NCBI GenBank assembly: GCA_038227045.1 | Contig: JBBRQD010000145.1 | Coordinates: 1-12,281 of the forward strand | Direction: 5' to 3' | Origin: JANXLS01 sp038227045 | GTDB lineage: Bacteria > Planctomycetota > SZUA-567 > H5-PLA8 | Length of the DNA: 12,281 nt | Shown: positions 1-5,810 of the stretch, one piece after another | Position numbering within the stretch: the first letter of the stretch is position 1 | Layout: each line of letters starts with the position of its first letter | The notes under the pieces: model-generated | The model's input: only the letters and a program-made list of their open reading frames with translations | Database searches by the model: none | What the model was told of the DNA's origin: nothing | Made by a program: the position numbers and the translations under genes

Positions 1-2
1 AA

Positions 3-110
3 AACACGAACGATTTGCGCACACGCCTGCATGGCGAACTGACCCATCTGCGCAATCGGAAAGACCTGCTTGCGTCATTCGTCCAGCATTCCAGTCCGCT
101 CTTGGAATGA
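3..110 (+). CDS. C-terminal end of an unrecognised protein (5' end outside the window)
   Basis: A reading frame is open from the left edge and ends at TGA 108-110, giving 35 residues rich in Leu, Arg and His, with the last residues SSPLLE. The other two plus frames in this stretch are less protein-like: one stops at once and the other has unlikely composition. I do not recognise the family and the fragment is too short to assign. It is followed directly by a decayed transposase piece, so the gene may be the last intact gene before an insertion scar. Confidence 0.4.
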   Translation, partial: NTNDLRTRLHGELTHLRNRKDLLASFVQHSSPLLE

Positions 111-141
111 GCGTCTACTTTGACTATGCTGTAGTCAATAG

Positions 142-258
142 GAGGATGTTCCGAATGCCTATGCCGAACACTGGGTTCAATCCTTCCGGCGCGAATGCCT
201 GGATCACTTCATCATCTTCGGCGAAGTGCACATGCGCCTGATCGCCACCCAATACGTC
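142..258 (+). pseudogene. DDE integrase/transposase remnant (rve-type, IS3/IS481-like)
   Basis: The frame reads NAYAEHWVQSFRRECLDHF, followed by IIFGEVHMRLIATQYV. This matches the conserved block around the last catalytic Glu of rve-family integrases, typically N-A-(Y/F)-A-E-R-(F/W)-V-(Q/R)-S-(I/F)-(K/R)-x-E-C-L-D-H-F, then I-x-F-G-E-x-H-(L/M)-R. A stop (TAG 139-141) lies just upstream, and the expected continuation (the usual H-Y-x-x-x-R-x-H-Q-G block) is missing. Only about 35-39 residues of a ~300-residue enzyme survive. The frame stays open to 537, but beyond ~258 it does not look like a transposase. A second relic of the same family lies at 10254-10358 on the other strand. The element type is inferred from this block only. 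Confidence 0.72.
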
Positions 259-548
259 TCGATGCTCCGATCCACGATCCGCCAAAGCCAGATAGCATTC
301 AATGTCAAACATGGCTCGGCGGTTTGCTCAAACACTATTCTCGCGCTGTCGCGTGATGAAAATTTTCACGTCTTCAAATTTCACAGTCTGAAAATCCGTC
401 CACACACCACTGCAAATACTCATCAAATATTTCAGCCTTCCAATCGAAACGTTCTTTTGTATCTGTGTTCAGCGATCAAGTCCTGGCAATCACTGATTTT
501 AACCCAAATCAGGGCTTTTGAAAGGGACGCGCCCTAATCCCTTCGACA
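259..548. other. Gene-poor stretch, likely insertion scar
   Basis: No convincing gene. An open plus frame runs on from the transposase relic to TAA at 535-537, but its residues after ~258 resemble no family and look like random read-through. Base composition becomes AT-rich from about 350 towards the converging gene that ends at 549. I see no hairpin with a T-run here. Confidence 0.4.
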
Positions 549-929
549 CTATCCCCTATTCTTTTTAATTCGTCTTTTGTCACAAAAAGTTCGTACTCGC
601 GAAAGAAACTTTTGCAACGAGCTCGGGTCCCTCTTCCATTCAGTGATCGTGTAATATCCCCACACACTATATCCAGTAATTATTGCAGCTAAAGCGGGAA
701 GGCCTGTGGGATCATCCATACTATTTATTTTAATTTTATTGAATGTATCATCCCCTATAACAAAATACTGTTCACATTGACGCTCGTCAATAAATTTCAG
801 CATCTCGACTTCCTCGGGACTTTGATTGTCCTTTGTAATAAGGACAATCTTTAGATCCTTTTCCGAGCAATCATTTACTAAATCTACAAATGTCAAGTTT
901 TCTGGAATGGGAAGAAAGTGTGGCATCAT
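549..929 (-). CDS. Unknown 126-residue protein
   Basis: The ORF starts with two ATG codons (929 and 926). The sequence AGGACTAA precedes the first, so AGGA sits 4 nt from ATG 929 and 7 nt from ATG 926; the second spacing is more usual. The protein is predicted soluble and mixed alpha/beta. The N-terminal half (LTFVDLVN, then DLKIVLITKDNQ) reads like alternating helix and strand. A Gly-Leu-Pro-Ala stretch with aromatic residues (GYSVWGYYTITEW) follows at about residues 79-98, and the C-terminal tail is very basic (CDKRRIKKNRG). I do not recognise the family. The gene is AT-richer than the core block, which suggests acquisition. It lies downstream of the DUF2283 gene on the same strand; the ~33 bp repeat just upstream is also found upstream of that gene. 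Confidence 0.6.
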   Translation of the reverse strand: MMPHFLPIPENLTFVDLVNDCSEKDLKIVLITKDNQSPEEVEMLKFIDERQCEQYFVIGDDTFNKIKINSMDDPTGLPALAAIITGYSVWGYYTITEWKRDPSSLQKFLSRVRTFCDKRRIKKNRG

Positions 930-933
930 TTAG

Positions 934-966
934 TCCTGGAATTCAGTGACAGAGCACTCGCAAATC
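934..966 (-). repeat. Copy 1 of a ~33 bp imperfect direct repeat
   Basis: Read on the minus strand it contains GATTTGCGAGTGCTCTGTCA and ends in CCAGGA, immediately before the start of the 126-residue protein gene. It aligns with 1253-1285 at roughly 26 of 33 positions with one gap. It supplies the AGGA likely used as ribosome binding site for the 549-929 gene. Confidence 0.5.
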
Positions 967-1024
967 CCGTATTCGCACGTTTCCGGTCTGTTGGCGGCGA
1001 ACAGCGGGGCTGGCATGTTCGGCA

Positions 1025-1222
1025 TCAACTTGCGACGGAGTATTCTATGTTCGCGGGGTTCGTCATGTGCTGCGACGCATTCAGCAATTCCATCCCGACG
1101 ATATGACCGTCCTTGTCGTAGTCGAGAATGACTCCCGGCTTGTCTTCATCGCTCTCCTCAATGGGCGCGTCGTTGAAGAGAATGCGAAGGATGTCTACTA
1201 CGGAATCGTAGGTTACTTTCAC
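1025..1222 (-). CDS. DUF2283 family protein
   Basis: The product (65 residues from the GTG at 1222) shows the hallmark pattern of DUF2283: an N-terminal KVTYDSVVDILRI strand/turn, then DAPIEESDEDKPGVILDYD, and then DGHIVGMELLNAS. Family members are small, 60-80 residues, mostly of unknown function, and often sit next to small toxin-like or DUF4258 genes; no such partner is visible here. I chose GTG 1222 over an in-frame TTG at 1237 because GGAG lies about 9 nt before the GTG and family members begin directly with the strand (M-K-V-T-Y-D). The gene follows the amidohydrolase gene by about 96 bp on the same strand; that gap contains the second copy of the ~33 bp repeat. Confidence 0.85.
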   Translation of the reverse strand: MKVTYDSVVDILRILFNDAPIEESDEDKPGVILDYDKDGHIVGMELLNASQHMTNPANIEYSVAS

Positions 1223-1252
1223 GGCGATTTGCTCCAATATTTATCGATCTTG

Positions 1253-1285
1253 CCTGAAAATCCAATGACACAGCACTTGCAAATC
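1253..1285 (-). repeat. Copy 2 of a ~33 bp imperfect direct repeat
   Basis: Read on the minus strand it contains GATTTGCAAGTGCTGTGTCA followed by TTGGATTTTCAGG. It matches the copy at 934-966 in the same orientation. It lies about 30 bp upstream of the DUF2283 start codon, inside the short gap after the amidohydrolase gene. Confidence 0.5.
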
Positions 1286-1318
1286 GAAAGCGTGCTCCAT
1301 CCCCAACCAAATCAAAAT

Positions 1319-2176
1319 CTACAACCGATAAACCCTCTTCGCATTCTCCCCCCAAAATTTCCGCTTCGCCGCGTCACTCCACTTCGCCGTAATCTCATCC
1401 AGCACCTGCACCCAGCGCGGATAGCTTCCCGCCAGCAACAGCACCGGCCAGTCGCCGCCGAAGAGCACGCGGTCTTCGCCGAAAACCTCCAGCACGTGTT
1501 CGATGTACGGGCGCACGTCGCCGATGCTCCAATGATCGTGGTCGGCTTCCGTCAGCACGCCGCTGACTTTGCAGACCGTGTTGGACAGCGCGGCCATCTC
1601 CTTCATCTGCGCGCGCCACGGTTCGAGCACGTGCTCCTTGATGTTCGGCTTGGCGATGTGGTCGATGACGAACTGCGTCTTCGGACATTTCTTGACGAGC
1701 TCGACCGTCGGGCCGAGCTGCTTGAAATTAATGCACAGGTCGCAGCTCAGGCCGAATTCCGGAAGCAACTGCGTCCCCGCGATGAAGTCGTCTTTTAAGC
1801 AGAACGCGGGGTCTTTCTCCCCCTGCGTGATGCGGCGGATGCCCTTAATCAGCGGGCTGATTTCGGTCAGCGGCTTCAAATACGAACGCACTTTCGCGCC
1901 GTACTCAGTAGGCGCGGCGGCGACGATGCCCTTGAGTTTCGGTTCGCTCTTCGCAAGTTCCAGTGCCGCCCAGCGCGCTTCGAGAAACGCGTAATGCGGC
2001 TCGACGCCGGTTTCGAGATACACGAAACCTTCGATCTCGACGCCGGCGGTGAACTGCTTGAACTCCGGCGGCAGGTATTTCTTATTGAGGATCGCATTGT
2101 CGTCGATCCAGGTTATGCGGACATTGTCGGGATCCCAGAGGTGCACGTGGGAATCGATGATCGGAAAATTGGGCAT
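1319..2176 (-). CDS. Amidohydrolase-2 family TIM-barrel hydrolase (COG3618-like)
   Basis: The 285-residue protein begins with a typical first metal-binding strand, FPIIDSHVHLWDPDNV (HxH at His10 and His12). Further family signatures are FVIDHIAKPNI (His173, the conserved barrel His) and VLFGGDWPV (Asp242, the C-terminal metal Asp). Length and motif order fit Amidohydro_2 enzymes such as 2-pyrone-4,6-dicarboxylate lactonase and L-fuconolactonase. These hydrolyse lactones or related C-O bonds; the substrate here cannot be read from the sequence. The frame is open further upstream, but ATG 2176 gives the canonical N-terminus, has GAGG 11 nt before it, and avoids overlapping the upstream gene. 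No signal peptide, so cytoplasmic. It lies 59 bp after the Asp-box gene, probably in one operon with it; the pairing suggests shared sugar or lactone metabolism (inference). Confidence 0.9.
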   Translation of the reverse strand: MPNFPIIDSHVHLWDPDNVRITWIDDNAILNKKYLPPEFKQFTAGVEIEGFVYLETGVEPHYAFLEARWAALELAKSEPKLKGIVAAAPTEYGAKVRSYLKPLTEISPLIKGIRRITQGEKDPAFCLKDDFIAGTQLLPEFGLSCDLCINFKQLGPTVELVKKCPKTQFVIDHIAKPNIKEHVLEPWRAQMKEMAALSNTVCKVSGVLTEADHDHWSIGDVRPYIEHVLEVFGEDRVLFGGDWPVLLLAGSYPRWVQVLDEITAKWSDAAKRKFWGENAKRVYRL

Positions 2177-2235
2177 TGGCGGGCCAGCCTCTTTCAAAGA
2201 GTAGTGATACAAAACGATATCCGGCGTTTTAAAAT

Positions 2236-3306
2236 CTACACGACTTGCACGGAATTCACCGGCGGCAGCATGTCCGCAACCATCTCCCAACTCGCGCCTT
2301 CGTCTTCACTCGCGAAAACCTGGCCGCTGTTGGTGCCGAAATAAAGCCCGCACGGCGTACCCGTGTCGATCGCAAACGCGTCGCGCAAAACACCGTTGTA
2401 GAGGTTCTCCGGTATCCCCTTGCTCTGCGGCGTCCAACTGGCGCCGGCGTCGCGCGTTTCGTAGATGGCGAGTTTTCCGTCTTGCGGCGCGCGGACTTCG
2501 CCTGCCAGCGGAATGACATACGCCCGCTCGCGGTCGCGCGGGTGCGCGGCGAGGGGGAACCCGAAACTGTATGGATTGTTGCTCTGGATGCTCTGCCAGC
2601 TGCCCGTCCCTTCGCGCCGGAAAAGCCCGAAGTGATTCTGCTGATAGATCCGCTGGGGCATGCCGGGCGCTGAGGGCGCGAACGCCATCTTGTGGATGCA
2701 CGAGCCGATCACGTTGCCTTTCGGTTCGGCCGGATACCCGACCGGCAAACCATCGTTCTCCAGCGTCCAACTCACCCCGCCGTCGAACGACTCGAACACG
2801 CCCACCGCAGAAATACCGACCAAAAGATGCGTCGAATCGTCGGGATCGACCAGAATCGTGTGCAAACAAAGCCCGCCATTGCCGGGCGTCCAATCCTTGC
2901 GCGTTGAGTGTTTGGAGAGCCCCTCGATTTCGTTCCAGGTCTTGCCGCCATCCTCGCTCTTGAAGAGCGCGGCAGGCGCGACACCCGCGTAAAGCACGCC
3001 GGGCTGGTCTTTACCGCCGGGCACGATTTGCCAGATCGCGTCCACCGCCAGTCCCGAGCCTTCGGCGAACCGCGGCTGCTTCTCGGACTCCTGCCACGTC
3101 TCGCCGAAATCGGTGCTGTAGCGAATGGCCGGTCCCCAGTGCGCGTCGTTGCGCCCGGCCAGTAGTTTGGTATCGGCGCGCGCGTCTGCGCCAGCACAGA
3201 AAATGGGCTGGCCGAGCAGCATGGGATTCGAAACGTGCCAGCGGCCGGAATCTTTGGTGGCGATGAAAAGTCCGCGACGGGTGCCGACTAACAAAGTTCG
3301 TTTCAT
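2236..3306 (-). CDS. Asp-box/BNR repeat beta-propeller protein (sialidase-like fold)
   Basis: A 356-residue protein starting MKRTLLVGTRRGLF, a common N-terminus of WD40/YVTN/BNR-like repeat proteins. At least five Asp-box motifs (S/T-x-D-x-G-x-S/T-W) are visible: STDFGETW (residues 64-71), SEDGGKTW (117-124), SFDGGVSW (173-180), then TRDAGASW and SEDEGASW near the C-terminus. The repeats build a beta-propeller. Genomes usually annotate such proteins as glycosyl hydrolase or exo-alpha-sialidase, but the fold alone does not prove catalysis. No signal peptide is seen, which argues against an extracellular sialidase. ATG 3306 is chosen because AAGGAG lies 6 nt upstream; an upstream in-frame start at 3357 has no such site. 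A sigma70-like promoter lies upstream (3370-3398). Confidence 0.88.
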   Translation of the reverse strand: MKRTLLVGTRRGLFIATKDSGRWHVSNPMLLGQPIFCAGADARADTKLLAGRNDAHWGPAIRYSTDFGETWQESEKQPRFAEGSGLAVDAIWQIVPGGKDQPGVLYAGVAPAALFKSEDGGKTWNEIEGLSKHSTRKDWTPGNGGLCLHTILVDPDDSTHLLVGISAVGVFESFDGGVSWTLENDGLPVGYPAEPKGNVIGSCIHKMAFAPSAPGMPQRIYQQNHFGLFRREGTGSWQSIQSNNPYSFGFPLAAHPRDRERAYVIPLAGEVRAPQDGKLAIYETRDAGASWTPQSKGIPENLYNGVLRDAFAIDTGTPCGLYFGTNSGQVFASEDEGASWEMVADMLPPVNSVQVV

Positions 3307-3369
3307 GAAACGCTCCTTTGAATTCAGAGACCTGCGAAAGCCGTGTTGATTCTTCAAACCATACTCGGA

Positions 3370-3398
3370 TTTTTAACGGTTCGATTCCGATTTGTCAA
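3370..3398 (-). promoter_or_regulatory. Sigma70-like promoter for the Asp-box/amidohydrolase operon
   Basis: On the minus strand a perfect -35 TTGACA (3398-3393) overlaps the bshC stop codon. A 17 nt spacer and a -10 TAAAAA (3375-3370) follow. The start codon at 3306 lies about 60 nt further on, leaving room for a leader. This suggests the downstream pair has its own transcription start in addition to any read-through from bshC. Confidence 0.5.
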
Positions 3399-5050
3399 AG
3401 CGTAACAATCGCGTGTTCACGCCGGTCCGGCTCGATAATCTCCAGCATCCGTTCGGGCAAGCCCGGGTATTTTTCCAGGAATTGAGCGGTGCACAACACA
3501 CGTTCCTGCGGCGCATTCTTCGGGAGCACCAACGCGGACAAGTATTCCGCGCGCACGGTTTTCGCGCCGCCGCTGCGGTCCAGCGCCAGGCCGGTTTTCG
3601 CAGCCACGCGCGACAATTCATAGACGAATTTCTGACGCAATTTTTCAAGCATCGGATCGAGTCCCGCGCCGGCGATTTTGATCTCCGCGCGCATCGCGTC
3701 GAATTCTGCGAGAATGATCTTCGATCGCGCGGCGATTTTGCCGGCCGGCTCGCCGGCCGCCGCCGCGCGCCGAACCTGTTCTTCTTTGCTCAAAAAAAGA
3801 TCACGCGGCGCATCGCTCAGTCCGAGTTTTCGCACCGCTTTTTCGCCGGGGCCGTCGATCAGCGTCAGCGTCGCGCGCGGCACGATGACCGGCCAGACCG
3901 CCCCGTAATGTTGGTGAACTTCGCGCAACTGCGCCCAATACGCCAGTTCGCCCGGACCCAGCACCGCCGCCGCGACCGGAAAAATGGTTTGCTGCAAAAT
4001 CGGACGCAGCGCAGCCGACGCGGTGCACAGTTCCGGTTCGCGCACGATTTTTTCGCGCATTTCACCGAGTGTGAGCAGCCGTTCGATTTCGCCGCGGACA
4101 CGAAACAGGCGCTCCGCGCCGCGCATCTCCGGATGGATCGCTCCGCGCATCGCGCCCGGTTTTTCAGCGATGAAAAAATGAGGAGCCGAGCGCAGCTTCT
4201 CCGAAAATCCCGGCTCATACCCGCACTTCCGCATTGCCACTCCGGCCTCTTGAATGAGCCGCGAAACAATATCGTAATCGTCCAGATTGCGCGCGAGCAA
4301 GCCCGGGCTGAAACGCCGCAGATCGCTTGATCGCGCTACGACCAGCCCGGTCGCGCCCAGCCATTTCAACAGCAGCGTTGCAAACGCCGACTCGAAACTT
4401 TTCGTCGCGTATGCGTTCAGCGCCGCATCGAGAAACTCCGCGCCGGCGATGGGTTCGATTTCCGCGCGCAAAGTCCGCAGAAATTCCGCGTCACGAGAGA
4501 GAAACACATCGCTTGCCGAACGCCCATTGCCGTTCTCATCGACGATGGCATTTGCGCGATGGATGTGTCCATCCGCGCGCAGAAAATAAGCATGATCGAT
4601 CTCGGCGAGATCGTGATCGTCGCCGGCCACCCAGAACACCGGAACGAATCGGGCCGTGCCGGCCGCTTCTTTTTCGTATTGGCGCGCGAGTTTGACGGCG
4701 GTCAGCGCTTTGTGAATCGTGAGCAGCGGCCCGCCGAGAAAACCGGCTTGCTGGCCGGTCAGAACGGCGTACGTGTTTTCAGTGGCCAGCAGCATGGCAT
4801 TGTTCAGCGATGCAGCGGGCGCACCGAGTTCGCGGCCACTGGCTTCGAGTGCGCTCGCCAATTCGGCGCGCGGATAGCGCTGCGCGGAGATTTCCGCAAC
4901 AACGTCGCGCCACGCACGCGGCGGAAAGAATTGCAGCGCGCCCGGCACGCCGTGCGACCAATCGTGGACCAACGCGCCGCCAAATCCCGCAATGGCATAA
5001 GGCACGTGGCAGGTCGATCCTGGCTGAATGTGAGGAGCGGAATCTTCCAT
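3395..5050 (-). CDS. bshC: Putative cysteine ligase BshC (bacillithiol biosynthesis)
   Basis: BshC adds L-cysteine to glucosaminyl-malate, the last step of bacillithiol synthesis (established for the family). The 551 residues match the usual ~540. Signature blocks include NTYAVLTGQQAGFLGGPLLT followed by IHKALTAVKLA (nucleotide-binding-like Rossmann start), VPVFWVAGDDHDLAEIDHAY with the conserved D-D-H-D, AAVLGPGELAYWAQL in the middle, and a predicted coiled-coil stretch near the C-terminus (SKIILAEFDAM...LEKLRQKF). ATG 5050 is preferred; an in-frame GTG at 5083 abuts the T-run of the upstream terminator. Neither has a good Shine-Dalgarno. bshA and bshB are not in the window. Only ~35 bp separate the terminator from the start codon, leaving no room for a normal promoter, so expression may depend on read-through from tRNA-Cys or on a promoter inside it. 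Confidence 0.95.
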   Translation of the reverse strand: MEDSAPHIQPGSTCHVPYAIAGFGGALVHDWSHGVPGALQFFPPRAWRDVVAEISAQRYPRAELASALEASGRELGAPAASLNNAMLLATENTYAVLTGQQAGFLGGPLLTIHKALTAVKLARQYEKEAAGTARFVPVFWVAGDDHDLAEIDHAYFLRADGHIHRANAIVDENGNGRSASDVFLSRDAEFLRTLRAEIEPIAGAEFLDAALNAYATKSFESAFATLLLKWLGATGLVVARSSDLRRFSPGLLARNLDDYDIVSRLIQEAGVAMRKCGYEPGFSEKLRSAPHFFIAEKPGAMRGAIHPEMRGAERLFRVRGEIERLLTLGEMREKIVREPELCTASAALRPILQQTIFPVAAAVLGPGELAYWAQLREVHQHYGAVWPVIVPRATLTLIDGPGEKAVRKLGLSDAPRDLFLSKEEQVRRAAAAGEPAGKIAARSKIILAEFDAMRAEIKIAGAGLDPMLEKLRQKFVYELSRVAAKTGLALDRSGGAKTVRAEYLSALVLPKNAPQERVLCTAQFLEKYPGLPERMLEIIEPDRREHAIVTL

Positions 5051-5083
5051 GGGAGCCGCCAATCGATGCGTCGATTCGGGCAC

Positions 5084-5114
5084 AAAAAAAACGAGCCGGA
5101 GCAGCTCGTTTTTT
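5084..5114 (-). terminator. Intrinsic terminator after tRNA-Cys
   Basis: On the minus strand A6, then stem ACGAGC, a 7 nt loop and stem GCTCGT, followed by T8. It starts only 6-7 nt after the tRNA 3' end. The A-run before the stem makes it look bidirectional, but the gene arrangement gives it a job only on the minus strand. It sits directly upstream of the bshC start. Confidence 0.85.
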
Positions 5115-5120
5115 CAGCAA

Positions 5121-5192
5121 AGGTCCCGGTCGGAGTCGAACCGACGTATAATGGTTTTGCAAACCATCGCCTTACCACTTGGCTACGGGACC
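5121..5192 (-). tRNA. tRNA-Cys (anticodon GCA)
   Basis: The minus strand folds into a 72 nt cloverleaf. The acceptor stem is GGTCCCG/CGGGACC with discriminator T at 5121. The D arm is GCC...GGC with the AAGTGGTAA loop. The anticodon stem ATGGT/ACCAT carries the loop TTGCAAA, so the anticodon is GCA (Cys). The T arm is GTCGG-TTCGACT-CCGAC, and the variable loop is short. CCA is not encoded (TTGCTG follows). An intrinsic terminator follows at once, then bshC, whose product uses cysteine. tRNA genes are common integration sites; no second copy of the tRNA 3' end was found in the window. Confidence 0.97.
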
Positions 5193-5211
5193 GTGGATCA
5201 ATTTCTTAATC

Positions 5212-5235
5212 TTTGTAGTCAATTTTGTAGCCAAT
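5212..5235. repeat. Tandem 12-mer upstream of tRNA-Cys
   Basis: TTTGTAGTCAAT is followed directly by TTTGTAGCCAAT (11 of 12 identical). On the minus strand, the direction of the tRNA, each unit provides a TTGGCT or TTGACT hexamer resembling a -35 box. The first is followed after 17 nt by GATTAA, a weak -10 candidate about 13 nt before the tRNA. This may be the tRNA promoter region; the match is weak. Confidence 0.45.
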
Positions 5236-5346
5236 TCGACCGCCCTTTTTTGGCCTGCTCGTTTGCGAGCGAGGAGGCATGTTAGTTATTCGAATCCGAA
5301 TTTCAAGGAAAGATTAACAAATAGTGTGAAAAAGCCAGAGCTTCCG

Positions 5347-5685
5347 CTAAATGTCGGCTAAGTCGACAGCCGTTCCGTTTCCCGATGGAGGAGTAGTATG
5401 ATTTCCCTTCGACTTCAGCGCGACTCTCACTTTATCGCCTAAACTGTATGGGACTTCATTTCGTATTTTACGAACCACTTTAGCCGCACGCTGAACAAGC
5501 GGAACGGCGGAGTTCTGCGCGGATGAAGCATTTTGTTTAATACCAGCCGCATTCTCGAGATTATCAATAAAGTCATTCCATAATACGCAGTTGGGAGTGC
5601 TGATTCCGGCTCCCACGAAGGGCACAACCATTCCACGGTCGTACGCAGCGATGAGTTTCTTCATAAGTGGATTAGATAAAGTCAT
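5347..5685 (-). pseudogene. SIR2-like protein, truncated N-terminal fragment
   Basis: The 112-residue product contains LIAAYDRGMVVPFVGAGIST at about residues 11-30, the G-A-G-(I/F)-S nucleotide-binding start of SIR2-like domains, followed by WNDFIDNL, as in the SIR2 domains of bacterial defence proteins. In those, the next conserved block usually reads like A-D-I-W-W-P followed by T-T-N-Y-D. Here the frame ends VDLADI then TAG, exactly where the Trp would be, and no SIR2-like sequence follows. The catalytic Asn/His and everything C-terminal are lost. Known SIR2 effectors deplete NAD+; this fragment cannot be active. No clear ribosome binding site precedes ATG 5685. It lies between the phosphatase/ADP-ribosylglycohydrolase gene (125 bp upstream) and tRNA-Cys. 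Confidence 0.65.
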
Positions 5686-5810
5686 AGTTTAAGTCCGAAA
5701 GGGGTTTGCTTAGAATCGTCCAAACTGGCAGTCTGGCGCCATTGTAAGCCAAGGAAAGGCGGAAGCCACTGCCTCGGACTACCCTTGTGTCTGTGCGAAA
5801 CATCTCGAAT

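Noticed and set aside
1067..1798. Long plus-strand ORF (243 codons) opposite the amidohydrolase gene
   Set aside because: It is antisense to clear DUF2283 and amidohydrolase coding sequence and shows His/Arg/Gln-rich shadow composition with no motif.
3392..4330. Plus-strand ORF (312 codons) opposite bshC
   Set aside because: Antisense to a well-conserved bshC; its Arg/His/Phe-rich sequence is typical of a mirrored GC-rich gene.
5265..5280. Hairpin GCTCG-TTTG-CGAGC between tRNA-Cys and the SIR2 fragment as a terminator
   Set aside because: Short stem and no T-run following on either strand.
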